A DNA stretch of 49,234 nucleotides from Coriobacteriaceae bacterium (GTDB lineage Bacteria > Actinomycetota > Coriobacteriia > Coriobacteriales > Coriobacteriaceae): positions 1 to 49,234 of the forward strand of contig CABJFQ010000014.1 in NCBI GenBank assembly GCA_902364975.1, in the 5' to 3' direction. Every line of letters begins with the position of its first letter. Position 1 is the first letter of the stretch. Both the position numbers and the translations under genes were made by a program. The notes beneath the pieces were generated by a model. The model ran no database searches. It was not told the DNA's origin and saw only the letters and a program-made list of their open reading frames with translations. Below, in pieces: positions 16,210 through 23,880 of the stretch.

Positions 16210-17544
16210 ATGAGCACACAGACCGAGCCCAAGCTCGTCACGCAAATCGACTTCGCCCGCGCCGGGCAGATCACGCCGCAGATGAAGGAAGTCGCCGAGC
16301 GCGAGCATCGCGACCCCGAGTACATCCGCGAGCGCGTGGCCGACGGCCGCATCGCCATTCCCGCCAACATCGTGCACATCAAAAAAGGCATGCGCGCCTT
16401 TGGTGTCGGCGAGGGCCTGTCTACTAAGGTCAACGTCAACCTGGGCATCTCGGGCGATAAAGCCGATGCCGCCGAGGAATGGAAGAAGGTCAAGATCGCC
16501 GAGGACTTTGGCGCCGACGCCATCATGGACCTTTCCAACTCGGGCAAGACGCGCCAGTTCCGCCAGCAGCTCATCGACGAGACGCCGCTCATGGTGGGCA
16601 CCGTCCCCATGTACGACGCCATCGGCTACATGGAAAAGCCGCTGGTCAAGCTTACCAAGGATGACCTGTTCGAGGTCGTGCGCGCGCACGCCGAGGACGG
16701 CGTGGACTTTATGACCATCCACTGCGGCATCAACAAGTCAGTCACCAAGACCTTTAAGGAGACCGGCCGCTTGATGAACATCGTGAGCCGCGGCGGCTCG
16801 CTGCTGTTTGGCTGGATGGAGGTCACCGGCAACGAAAACCCCTTCTACGAGTACTTTGACGAGCTGCTCGAGATCTGCCACGAGTACGACGTGACGATTT
16901 CGCTCGGCGACTCCTGCCGCCCGGGCTGCCTCTACGACTCCAACGACGCCACTGAGACCGCTGAGATGATCGAGCTGGGCAAGCTGTGCAAGCGCGCCTG
17001 GGCTGCCGGCGTCCAGGTCATGGTCGAGGGTCCGGGTCACATGGCGCTCGACGAGATCGCCGCCAACATGAAACTGCAAAAGCGCCTGTGCCACAACGCC
17101 CCGTTCTATGTGCTGGGTCCGCTGGTGACCGATATCGGCGTGGGCTACGACCACATCACCGCCGCCATCGGTGGCGCCATCTCCGCCAGCTCCGGTGCCG
17201 ACTTCCTGTGCTACGTGACGCCCGCCGAGCACCTGTGCCTGCCCGACGCCAAGGACGTGCTCGACGGCCTCATGGCCACCAAGATCGCCGCGCACGCCGC
17301 CGATATCGCCAAGAAGGTGCCGCACGCCCGCGACATGGACGACAAGATGGGCCAGGCACGCCGCAAGCTCGACTGGGATGCCATGTGGAAGTGTGCTCTC
17401 GACCCGGTCACCGGCAAGAAACGCTACGAAGAATCCCCCGCCGCCACCGAGGGCACCTGCACCATGTGCGGCAAGATGTGCGCCGTCCGCACCGTTAACA
17501 AGGTGTTCGAAGGCACGACGATCGACCTCGGCATGGAGGACTAA
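16210..17544 (+). CDS. thiC: Phosphomethylpyrimidine synthase ThiC
   Basis: ThiC is a radical SAM enzyme that rearranges 5-aminoimidazole ribotide into the HMP-phosphate part of thiamine. The 444-residue protein is the short bacterial form without the N-terminal domain of proteobacterial ThiC. Conserved stretches include GTVPMYDAIGY, HCGINKSVTK, SLGDSCRPGCLYDS and EGPGHMALDEIAANM. The C-terminal cluster motif reads CTMCGKMC, a CX2CX3C spacing, whereas E. coli ThiC has CX2CX4C. The start is the ATG directly behind the riboswitch. ThiD lies 178 bases downstream with a terminator between, so the two are probably separately transcribed or only partly linked. Confidence 0.97.
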   Translation: MSTQTEPKLVTQIDFARAGQITPQMKEVAEREHRDPEYIRERVADGRIAIPANIVHIKKGMRAFGVGEGLSTKVNVNLGISGDKADAAEEWKKVKIAEDFGADAIMDLSNSGKTRQFRQQLIDETPLMVGTVPMYDAIGYMEKPLVKLTKDDLFEVVRAHAEDGVDFMTIHCGINKSVTKTFKETGRLMNIVSRGGSLLFGWMEVTGNENPFYEYFDELLEICHEYDVTISLGDSCRPGCLYDSNDATETAEMIELGKLCKRAWAAGVQVMVEGPGHMALDEIAANMKLQKRLCHNAPFYVLGPLVTDIGVGYDHITAAIGGAISASSGADFLCYVTPAEHLCLPDAKDVLDGLMATKIAAHAADIAKKVPHARDMDDKMGQARRKLDWDAMWKCALDPVTGKKRYEESPAATEGTCTMCGKMCAVRTVNKVFEGTTIDLGMED

Positions 17545-17635
17545 CTCGTCATCGGAGCCACAATCGGTAACATGGTGTTCGTCAATTGTTGACGTGTGAA
17601 CATTTGCTTACATTTGCGTAAAGATTGCATCGCCC

Positions 17636-17671
17636 GCCCGGGTTCGACATAGAGTCGGCCCGGGCATCTTT
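17636..17671 (+). terminator. Intrinsic terminator after thiC
   Basis: A stem GCCCGGG / CCCGGGC, extended by CGAC / GTCG across a bulge, followed by ATCTTTAT. It lies 90 bases after the thiC stop. Confidence 0.6.
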
Positions 17672-17722
17672 ATAATGCTGGCTTAAAGACCCATTTGATT
17701 CCGACCGAACAAGGGAGCAAAC

Positions 17723-18553
17723 ATGGATCGCAGTAAGGTACCTGCCGTCCTGTCCATCGCAGGATCCGATTCCAGCGGCGGCGCCGGCATTCAGGCCGAC
17801 ATCAAGACCATCACGGCGCACCGCCTGTATGCCGAGACGGCCATCACCGCCATCACCGCACAAAACACGCTCGGTGTCACCGCCGTGCAGAATATCTCCC
17901 CTGATATCGTCGCTGCGCAGATCGACGCCGTATTTGACGATATCCGCCCCAGCGCCGTCAAGATCGGCATGGTTTCCTCTGCCGAGATTATCGAGGTTAT
18001 CGCCGACCGCCTGAGCGCCTGGAACGCGACAAACGTGGTCGTCGACCCCGTCATGGTAGCCACCTCGGGCGCACGGCTGATTGCCGAAGATGCCGCCGAG
18101 GCGCTCACCCGCCGCCTGTTCCCACTAGCAACCGTCATCACGCCCAATATTCCCGAGGCCATGGCGCTGCTCGACTACGAGGTCGATTCCGAGCGCACGC
18201 AGCAAAACGCCGCCATGCTCCTCACCCGCCGCTTTGGTTGCGCATCCCTCGTTAAGGGTGGGCATCTTGTCAACGAGGCCAACGATGTATTGGCCGAACC
18301 CGCGCCACTCGATAACGAAGGCAACCATATGGGCGATCCGCTCACCACGTGGTTCCGCCACAAGCGCATCGAGACCGGCAACACGCATGGCACCGGCTGC
18401 ACGCTTTCATCCGCCATCGCCTGCGCATTGGCGCAGGGCATGGATCTTGCCGACGCCGTCAACGCCGGCAAGGCCTACCTAACGGGCGCTCTCGCCGCCG
18501 GCTTTGACATGGGCAAAGGCTCCGGCCCTGTCAACCACATGTGGCAGTACTAA
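17723..18553 (+). CDS. thiD: Hydroxymethylpyrimidine/phosphomethylpyrimidine kinase
   Basis: ThiD phosphorylates HMP and then HMP-P to HMP-PP, the pyrimidine donor for thiamine. The 276-residue protein has the ribokinase-like fold: LSIAGSDSSGGAGIQAD at the N-terminus, VVDPVMVATSG in the middle, PNIPEA, and the anion-hole/catalytic motif NTHGTGCTLSSAIA near the C-terminus. Length is normal for a stand-alone ThiD without a ThiE fusion. AAGGGAG precedes the ATG. A TATAAT box at 17671-17676 lies 47 bases upstream and could start its own transcript, though no -35 is clear. It follows thiC. Confidence 0.96.
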   Translation: MDRSKVPAVLSIAGSDSSGGAGIQADIKTITAHRLYAETAITAITAQNTLGVTAVQNISPDIVAAQIDAVFDDIRPSAVKIGMVSSAEIIEVIADRLSAWNATNVVVDPVMVATSGARLIAEDAAEALTRRLFPLATVITPNIPEAMALLDYEVDSERTQQNAAMLLTRRFGCASLVKGGHLVNEANDVLAEPAPLDNEGNHMGDPLTTWFRHKRIETGNTHGTGCTLSSAIACALAQGMDLADAVNAGKAYLTGALAAGFDMGKGSGPVNHMWQY

Positions 18554-18595
18554 ATAGCCAGTAACCTGCCAAAAAAAGACAGGCTACCTTGCACC

Positions 18596-18665
18596 AAAAA
18601 CCGTCGCAACATTCGATGAAAATCGTGCAAACGCGAAAAATCATTAAATGTTGCGACGGTTTGAT
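18596..18665. terminator. Bidirectional terminator-like hairpin between thiD and the pentapeptide gene
   Basis: Arms at 18598-18613 and 18647-18662 are perfect 16-bp inverted copies (AAACCGTCGCAACATT). The 33-base loop starts with its own short hairpin CGAT-GAAA-ATCG. Minus-strand reading ends in TTTTTGG and plus-strand reading in TTTGATTTT, so it can serve both convergent genes. Confidence 0.7.
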
Positions 18666-18698
18666 TTTAGATAGCGGTCGAGCAAAGGACCAGAGCGC

Positions 18699-19310
18699 CT
18701 ATTCGTCGGCGAGTTGAATTCCCAACAAACCCGAGAGCGCAAGTGCCTGCTCGGCATTGACCGTCAGGCCCCGCAGCTCACGGTAGTCGCCCGAGATGAC
18801 AGGGGCCGCGAACGCGCATCGCGATACATCCACGCCGGAAAGCGGCGTCTTGAACACATCGATTCGCGTCAGGTCGCAGCCGTCCAAGCGCAATTGCCCC
18901 AGCTTTGCCCCCTGGAGTGCGGCCTCGGTCAAACGCGTGTCATGCGCAGCCATGGGGCCAATGCGTCCCTCCGAAAGGTTCGCATAGCTCAAATCGCACG
19001 ATGTAAACGACACGCTCGACAGACGCGCCCTGAGCAAGTTGAGCCCCGGCGCCGAGCAGTCAACGAAGTCGCAGCGGTTGAGCCAGCAGCCTTCCATGTT
19101 GCAGCGGATAAAGCGGCAACCGCGAAACACCACGTCGCGAAACGTCGAGCCGCTCCAGTCAACGCTATCGAACTCGCAAGATCGGAACACGACGCCATCG
19201 AAGGTCGCGCCGTTCGCCACGTCGCAGGCAAGATCCAAATCCTCAAAAGCGGTATTGGAGACGAGCTCATCGCCCTCGGCAAAGAGGTCGATGAGCTCGT
19301 CCATGCCCAT
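18699..19310 (-). CDS. Pentapeptide-repeat protein, Qnr-like size
   Basis: A 203-residue protein made almost entirely of pentapeptide repeats (A-D/N-L-x-x type: GATFDGVVF, GSTFRDVVFRGCRF, CDLSYANLS), which fold into a right-handed quadrilateral beta-helix. The length (Qnr about 218) and the ending (a LSGLLGIQLADE tail after the last repeats) recall chromosomal Qnr/MfpA-type proteins, which mimic DNA and bind gyrase. That match is by eye only. No signal peptide is present. Two ATGs (19310 and 19304) can start it and neither has a clear ribosome binding site. It begins about 30 bases after the terminator of the upstream SGNH gene, so its promoter must be very close or overlap that hairpin. Confidence 0.8.
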   Translation of the reverse strand: MGMDELIDLFAEGDELVSNTAFEDLDLACDVANGATFDGVVFRSCEFDSVDWSGSTFRDVVFRGCRFIRCNMEGCWLNRCDFVDCSAPGLNLLRARLSSVSFTSCDLSYANLSEGRIGPMAAHDTRLTEAALQGAKLGQLRLDGCDLTRIDVFKTPLSGVDVSRCAFAAPVISGDYRELRGLTVNAEQALALSGLLGIQLADE

Positions 19311-19340
19311 ATGGCAGCCAATCCGTTCGTTTACCCGGGC

Positions 19341-19377
19341 AAAACCACCACAAAGGTGCCTGCCCCCTTTGCGGTGG
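19341..19377 (-). terminator. Intrinsic terminator after the SGNH hydrolase gene
   Basis: Stem CCACC-CAAAGG / CCTTTG-GGTGG with single mismatches and a 9-base loop, followed by TTTTGCC on the minus strand. It begins 12 bases after the stop codon. Confidence 0.75.
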
Positions 19378-19389
19378 CTTGGGGTCGCG

Positions 19390-20049
19390 CTACTCACCGA
19401 GCATCTCTTGGAGCTTGGCTGCCACGGCATGTCCCAAGCTCTCGTGGCTTTCGGGCATCATATGCAGATAGTCGATATCGCCCGGCTCGGCAAACTCGGC
19501 GGCATTCAAAAAGTCGCAGCCAAACTGCTCGGCCACGTGCGCATAGTACTCGCCAAAATGTTCAGATGCCTCGACGGAACGCTCGTCAAAATCGGTCATA
19601 TATACATCGGCGATCTGCGGCTTGATCTTGATAGGAGCCATCAGCAGGATGCGCGGGCAAGGCGCAGCGTCGGTCCACGGAAACGCGCGGACGGCGCGAA
19701 TCAGCGCCATGGCGCCACGGGCGATATCGGAAGCTGTCACGTTAAAGACCGTCTTACAGTCGTTGGTGCCCAGCATGATCACAATGGCGTCCAGCGGCTT
19801 ATGAGCCTCGAGCAGCATCGGAAGCGCGCGAATGCCGTTGAGGTTAGTGTCCAGATGGCACATGTCGTCGCGTACCGTCGTGCGGCCGTTGAGGCCTTCT
19901 TCAATTACATGCCAGCCCTCGCCTAAGTCACGTTGGACCACGCCACACCAGCGCACATCCTGCGCATAGCGCACCGCGGTACCGTCGCGCATGCCCGCCG
20001 GATCGTAACCATAGGTGTTGCTGTCACCAAAGCACAGAACGTTTTTCAT
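19390..20049 (-). CDS. SGNH/GDSL-type hydrolase
   Basis: A 219-residue esterase-like protein. It opens with VLCFGDSNTYGYDP (block I, nucleophilic Ser in GDSN), has GLNGRTT (block II Gly), MLGTNDCK (block III Asn) and HMMPESHESLGHAV (block V, catalytic His). GDSL enzymes hydrolyse esters or acetyl groups of lipids, sugars or peptidoglycan. There is no signal peptide, so this one is likely cytoplasmic. The start MKNVLCF has GGGGAG seven bases upstream. Terminators lie on both sides, so it is probably monocistronic. Confidence 0.88.
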   Translation of the reverse strand: MKNVLCFGDSNTYGYDPAGMRDGTAVRYAQDVRWCGVVQRDLGEGWHVIEEGLNGRTTVRDDMCHLDTNLNGIRALPMLLEAHKPLDAIVIMLGTNDCKTVFNVTASDIARGAMALIRAVRAFPWTDAAPCPRILLMAPIKIKPQIADVYMTDFDERSVEASEHFGEYYAHVAEQFGCDFLNAAEFAEPGDIDYLHMMPESHESLGHAVAAKLQEMLGE

Positions 20050-20067
20050 CGTAAGCTCCCCACTCAA

Positions 20068-20102
20068 TAAAAAGCCGACAGGAGCAGCCTCTCCCGTCGG
20101 CT
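20068..20102 (-). terminator. Intrinsic terminator after the PARG-like gene
   Basis: Stem AGCCGAC-GGGAG / CTCCT-GTCGGCT with a small loop, followed by TTTTTATTG on the minus strand. It lies 26 bases after the stop codon. Confidence 0.85.
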
Positions 20103-20127
20103 CGGTATATCGCATCACGCGCACCGT

Positions 20128-21258
20128 TTACAGGTACTTGCGCCAGTCGTCGTCATCCTCGTCATCCTCGGCAGCGGCCTGAGCCTGCTCGGCGGCACGG
20201 GCGGCTGCGGTGCGGGCGGCAACCTGAGCATAGGACTCCTCGTTGCGCTCGGGGAAGTTTGCCAGCACGTGCTCGAACTTGGCGAAGTCCTCGTCCCAGC
20301 GCGTAGAGGGCACGGCAAAGAAGACCTGCTTGACCTTGAAGTCGCCCGACGCGAGCTCCTTGCGGAAGAGCTCGGCCACGGCCTCGGCATCAAAGCCGTT
20401 GTTGTCGCAGCCCCAAGCACCCAGCACGAGCTTCTCGCGACCAAGCTCATCGCAGATGGCGAGCACAAAGCGAATGCGGTCGCGCAGGGCATCCAGCAGA
20501 GCATCGTCGCTCACGCGATACTCCTGGCGGGCGCGCCTAACGTTGGGCGCGGCGGCCACGATCACGTCGGCGTATGCATGCACGTGGTTGCGGTCGAAGC
20601 GCACCGCAGGCACCACCAGGGCGCGGTTACGATAGAGCTCGCAGTTGATGTTGCGGCGACGGTTCTCGCCGTACCACTTACGCTGCTTATCGAGAACGTT
20701 GTACAGATACGAATCGGCGCACAGCGTGGCCTCCTGGCCCAGATAACCCTGAATATATCCACCGCCCGGATTGGTAAACGAGGCAAAGGCGAGCACTGCC
20801 ATGTCGCAGAACTGCGCATAGCCACGGCCGTTGTCCAGAATGGCCTGCGTGGCGGAGGCATCAAGCACGGTGACCTCGGGCAGGGTCGGAGCGGGCTCCT
20901 CGGCAGGCGCGGACTCGGTCTCTGCGGGTTCCTCGGCAGGCGCAGACTCGTCCGTGACCTCGGTCTCGACGGACGCAACCTCAGCGGCCTCGACCTCGGC
21001 GGACTCAGACTCCTCGGCAACCGGCTCCTCGGCAGCCGCAGCCGCTTGGGCCTTGGCCTTCATCGCCGCGACAAAGCCGGCAGGCATGCCGTCAAACTCG
21101 CGAACACCAGCAAGCGAACGCTCGATATCCTTGGCGCAGGCCTCGGACACAGTCATCACATGGCGCTCGGCGGCCTTGGCACGAGCCTCGCGCTTGGGAT
21201 TGGGCTGACCCGCTCGGTTGGACCTGCGGTTACGGTTCCTGTTGTCGACGTCTGCCAT
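20128..21258 (-). CDS. TIGR02452/DUF2263-type PARG-like macrodomain protein with altered active site
   Basis: A 376-residue protein related to bacterial poly(ADP-ribose) glycohydrolases, which remove ADP-ribose chains. The signature GGG-x(6-8)-QEE appears as NPGGGYIQGYLGQEA at about residues 163-177, followed by LCADSYLY as in the family. The last Glu, the catalytic one in family members, is Ala here. The ADP-ribose fold continues with VVPAVRFDR and VLGAWGCDNNGF. Residues 1-30 are very basic (RNRNRRSNR). An Ala/Glu/Pro-rich low-complexity stretch at about 70-125 separates the N-terminal part from the macrodomain, and another acidic run ends the protein (EDDEDDDDW). AGGAAAGGTG precedes the ATG. 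It may be a binder rather than an enzyme. Confidence 0.75.
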   Translation of the reverse strand: MADVDNRNRNRRSNRAGQPNPKREARAKAAERHVMTVSEACAKDIERSLAGVREFDGMPAGFVAAMKAKAQAAAAAEEPVAEESESAEVEAAEVASVETEVTDESAPAEEPAETESAPAEEPAPTLPEVTVLDASATQAILDNGRGYAQFCDMAVLAFASFTNPGGGYIQGYLGQEATLCADSYLYNVLDKQRKWYGENRRRNINCELYRNRALVVPAVRFDRNHVHAYADVIVAAAPNVRRARQEYRVSDDALLDALRDRIRFVLAICDELGREKLVLGAWGCDNNGFDAEAVAELFRKELASGDFKVKQVFFAVPSTRWDEDFAKFEHVLANFPERNEESYAQVAARTAAARAAEQAQAAAEDDEDDDDWRKYL

Positions 21259-21325
21259 ACGTGGTCACCTTTCCTGTCGCTGCCGCTATCGGCTTTTCCC
21301 ATCCATGATACCCCGCCGCGCACAA

Positions 21326-21352
21326 AAAAGACGGCCCCGAAGGACCGCCTTT
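21326..21352 (-). terminator. Intrinsic terminator after the BAX inhibitor-1-like gene
   Basis: Stem GGCGGTCC / GGGCCGTC (with G-T pairs) around the stable loop TTCG, followed by six T's on the minus strand. It lies about 47 bases after the stop codon. Confidence 0.85.
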
Positions 21353-21398
21353 CGCATCGTTTTACCGTGTCCGGCAGGAAGCATCGCAATGCCGCGCT

Positions 21399-22094
21399 TT
21401 AATCGCGACGGCCGAGGATGTTCAGAATGCGCAGGAACACGTTGATGATGTCCACGAACAGGTTGGATGCCATGAGCACGGCGTTGGGCAGCGTGGGCGG
21501 CACCGTCGTTGCCACATAGGTGTCGTAGCCGATGAAGCCGGCGAACACCACGATCACGATCAGGTCGGTGATGGACTGCGAAACGCCCATGAACATCAGC
21601 ACGATCTCGACCAGAATCGTGGCAAGCAGGATGCCAAAACCAATGCCATACACACGCTGGAAGAACTTGGGGAAGGTCACGCCCAGCGCACCAAAGACAA
21701 AGGTAATGGCGGCCGTGGCGATAAAGGCGGTGTTAATGGTAGGCAGGTCGTAGTTGGCAAGACCAAACGACGCCGTCAGGCCAAAGGTGCTCGCAAAGAC
21801 CACGTAGCCCACGAGTGACAGGCCCACGGACTGTTTGCTGGCAGCAGCCGACATCATGACCATGCCGACGATGGTCAAAATAAATGAGCCAAAGACCAGC
21901 GGCAAAGCGGCGCCGCTCATCATCATGCGCGCAAACGACATGGTGCTCGTAAAGTAAGCACCGGCGCCCATGGCGCAAAAGCCCAAAAAGATCAGAGCAG
22001 ACATGACAAGGTTGTACGCGCGCGGCGACATCTCCTTGGCACGGCTTGCGCCGGTCTCGATGGGGCCATTCTGATAGCCCTGGATATCGTTCAT
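21399..22094 (-). CDS. BAX inhibitor-1/YccA family membrane protein
   Basis: A 231-residue integral membrane protein with about seven hydrophobic spans and the BI-1 C-terminal block (IVVFAGFIGYDTYVAT... LFVDIINVFLRILNILGRRD). Family members are Ca2+/H+-leak channels or partners of the FtsH protease (YccA). The N-terminal 25 residues are cytoplasmic and polar. AAAGGAC precedes the ATG. It stands alone with a terminator. Confidence 0.92.
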   Translation of the reverse strand: MNDIQGYQNGPIETGASRAKEMSPRAYNLVMSALIFLGFCAMGAGAYFTSTMSFARMMMSGAALPLVFGSFILTIVGMVMMSAAASKQSVGLSLVGYVVFASTFGLTASFGLANYDLPTINTAFIATAAITFVFGALGVTFPKFFQRVYGIGFGILLATILVEIVLMFMGVSQSITDLIVIVVFAGFIGYDTYVATTVPPTLPNAVLMASNLFVDIINVFLRILNILGRRD

Positions 22095-22174
22095 AATTTC
22101 GTCCTTTCAAAAAGCACCGCGACGGCGCCGTAGCTGACAAGTTTCCTGCCATTGTACCCGAACGCCACGCGTTC

Positions 22175-22513
22175 TTACCTGCGGCGCCCGCTCTCGAGTG
22201 TTCGGTCGAACGCCCACACCCACCAACGCATCACGTGTGCCTGCGAGCCGTCCGCCCGCTCGCGCGTCTGGTCCTCCAGATACAACTCGGTCGCGTGCCC
22301 GCCAAAACGCACCTTATAGGTTGCCGTACGAATGCCGTGAACCGTCAGGCCAAACCCAGTGGTCGAGACAATCTCGTCAATCGTAAAGCAACGACCGTCG
22401 ACCCAGCAGACGGTGACCGGCACGACCTGTCCGCCCGCGAGGATGCGAGCCACGACGTCCACATACTGCTTGTGCACGCGCCGAGTTTTGCCATCTGTCT
22501 GTCGATATTCCAT
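22175..22513 (-). CDS. Small unknown protein
   Basis: A 112-residue cytoplasmic protein I cannot name. It has a compact mixed pattern with VWCVDGR-like (CWVDGRCFTIDEI) and TATYKVRFGGHATELYLEDQ segments, which suggest a small beta-barrel. Similar W-x-DGR-x-x-x-ID motifs occur in small conserved proteins of Gram-positives, but I cannot assign a family. The start codon is a problem: AGGAGG lies only one base before the ATG at 22513, which is too close, and an in-frame ATG at 22534 has no ribosome binding site. The C-terminus is arginine-rich. Confidence 0.6.
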   Translation of the reverse strand: MEYRQTDGKTRRVHKQYVDVVARILAGGQVVPVTVCWVDGRCFTIDEIVSTTGFGLTVHGIRTATYKVRFGGHATELYLEDQTRERADGSQAHVMRWWVWAFDRTLESGRRR

Positions 22514-22707
22514 GCCTCCTATTATCGAACGCATGTTTGCATGTTGTAAAGCGAACAGGCTGTGGTTTTGGGGTGTTGGGGCGCGCGCACGTGTCCTCAT
22601 GGTGTGTTAGCAAAAAGAACACCCACGGTCAACAGGGCTAATATTCATTTTTAGTGCCAAAAAATTCACTGCTCCCATCAGAACTCGGTAAAGAAACCCG
22701 CAGGAGG

Positions 22708-22716
22708 TGATACGAT
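22708..22716 (+). promoter_or_regulatory. Possible extended -10 promoter of pit
   Basis: TGATACGAT, 48 bases before the pit start codon, with the same TGnTACGAT pattern as before ndk and the M18 gene. It overlaps AGGAGGTGAT, a full match to the anti-Shine-Dalgarno that is not next to any useful start codon. Confidence 0.35.
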
Positions 22717-22763
22717 TTATCATGTTTCTGTAACGTGCCTGCAAACTTCGAGAAAGCCCATAT

Positions 22764-23813
22764 ATGGACGTAACGTTCTCAACCTTCCTCGGCCAACTTG
22801 TGTCGAACCCAGTCCTTGCCGTCACCGTGATCCTCGCGCTCGGCGCCATCTTCGTCAATGGATGGACCGACGCACCCAACGCCATCGCGACCTGCGTCAC
22901 TACGCGTTGCATGCCCGCCCGCGCCGCTATTCTCATGAGTGCCGCATTCAACTTCCTTGGCGTGCTCATCATGACGCACTTTAACGCGAGCGTCGCCAAC
23001 ACCATCTCCCATATTGTCGACTTTGGAGGAAACAGCACCATGGCGCTCGCCTGTCTGTGCGCGGCGCTGTTCTCCATCGTCGTCTACGGCGCCACAGCGT
23101 CGCGTTTTGGCATCCCCACCTCGCAAAGCCACAGCCTTATCGCCGGCCTGACCGGTGCCGCCATCGCCCTCGGCGGTGCGAGCAGCGTCAACGTCCACGA
23201 GTGGATGAAGGTCATCTACGGCCTGGCGCTCTCTATCGGTCTGGGCTTTGTCATGGGCTGGGTCCTGTGCAAGCTCGTCTCGATTCTTTTCGCCGCCGCC
23301 AACAGGCGACGTGCCAATGTCTTCTTTAAATACGCTCAGATCGCGAGCGCTGCGGCCATGAGCTTTATGCACGGCGCGCAGGATGGACAGAAGTTCATCG
23401 GCGTGCTCTTTTTAGGCGTGGCCTTTGCCAGCGGCCAGACGAGCGTCGGCGATGCCGGCATCCCCATCTGGATTATGCTGCTATGCTCGGCCACCATGGG
23501 CATCGGCACCAGCGTGGGCGGCGAGCGCATCATCAAGTCCGTTGGCCAGAGCATGGTCAAGCTCGAAAAGTACCAGGGCTTCTCCGCCGACCTGGCGGGC
23601 GCCGCGAACCTGCTGCTTGCCACCCTTACCGGCATCCCCGTGTCCTCCACACACATCAAGACCTGCGCCATCATGGGCGTCGGTGCCGTCAAGCGCCTCT
23701 CGGCCATCAACTTCGGCGTCGTCAAGGACATGATGTTCACCTGGTTCTTCACCTTCCCCGCCTGCGGACTCATCAGCTTTGTCATGGCCAAGCTGTTCAT
23801 GATGTTCCTCTAG
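22764..23813 (+). CDS. pit: Inorganic phosphate transporter, PiT family
   Basis: A 349-residue membrane protein of the PiT family, low-affinity proton- or cation-coupled phosphate (or metal-phosphate) importers. The two family repeats each carry a signature: NGWTDAPNAIAT near residue 33 and MSFMHGAQDGQK near 200. About nine to ten membrane spans are visible, and IPTSQSHSLIAG and IPVSSTHIKTCAIMG match the paired SH-containing re-entrant loops. No strong ribosome binding site precedes the ATG (GAGAAAG). It is followed 67 bases later by its DUF47 partner. Confidence 0.94.
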   Translation: MDVTFSTFLGQLVSNPVLAVTVILALGAIFVNGWTDAPNAIATCVTTRCMPARAAILMSAAFNFLGVLIMTHFNASVANTISHIVDFGGNSTMALACLCAALFSIVVYGATASRFGIPTSQSHSLIAGLTGAAIALGGASSVNVHEWMKVIYGLALSIGLGFVMGWVLCKLVSILFAAANRRRANVFFKYAQIASAAAMSFMHGAQDGQKFIGVLFLGVAFASGQTSVGDAGIPIWIMLLCSATMGIGTSVGGERIIKSVGQSMVKLEKYQGFSADLAGAANLLLATLTGIPVSSTHIKTCAIMGVGAVKRLSAINFGVVKDMMFTWFFTFPACGLISFVMAKLFMMFL

Positions 23814-23880
23814 TCAAACCGAACGTCCATCTGGACCGCAACACTTCGCCCACCCGTCTTCACCTCGAAAGGACCCACCC

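Noticed and set aside
16039..16722. Long extension of the small membrane protein upstream on the minus strand
   Set aside because: It would lie antisense to thiC and the TPP riboswitch; the ATG at 16038 has a strong ribosome binding site and precedes a clean membrane topology.
17571..17640. Dyad TGTTC...GAACA and ACATTTGC direct repeats after thiC as an operator
   Set aside because: The arms are short and unevenly spaced, and no promoter is clearly controlled from this place.
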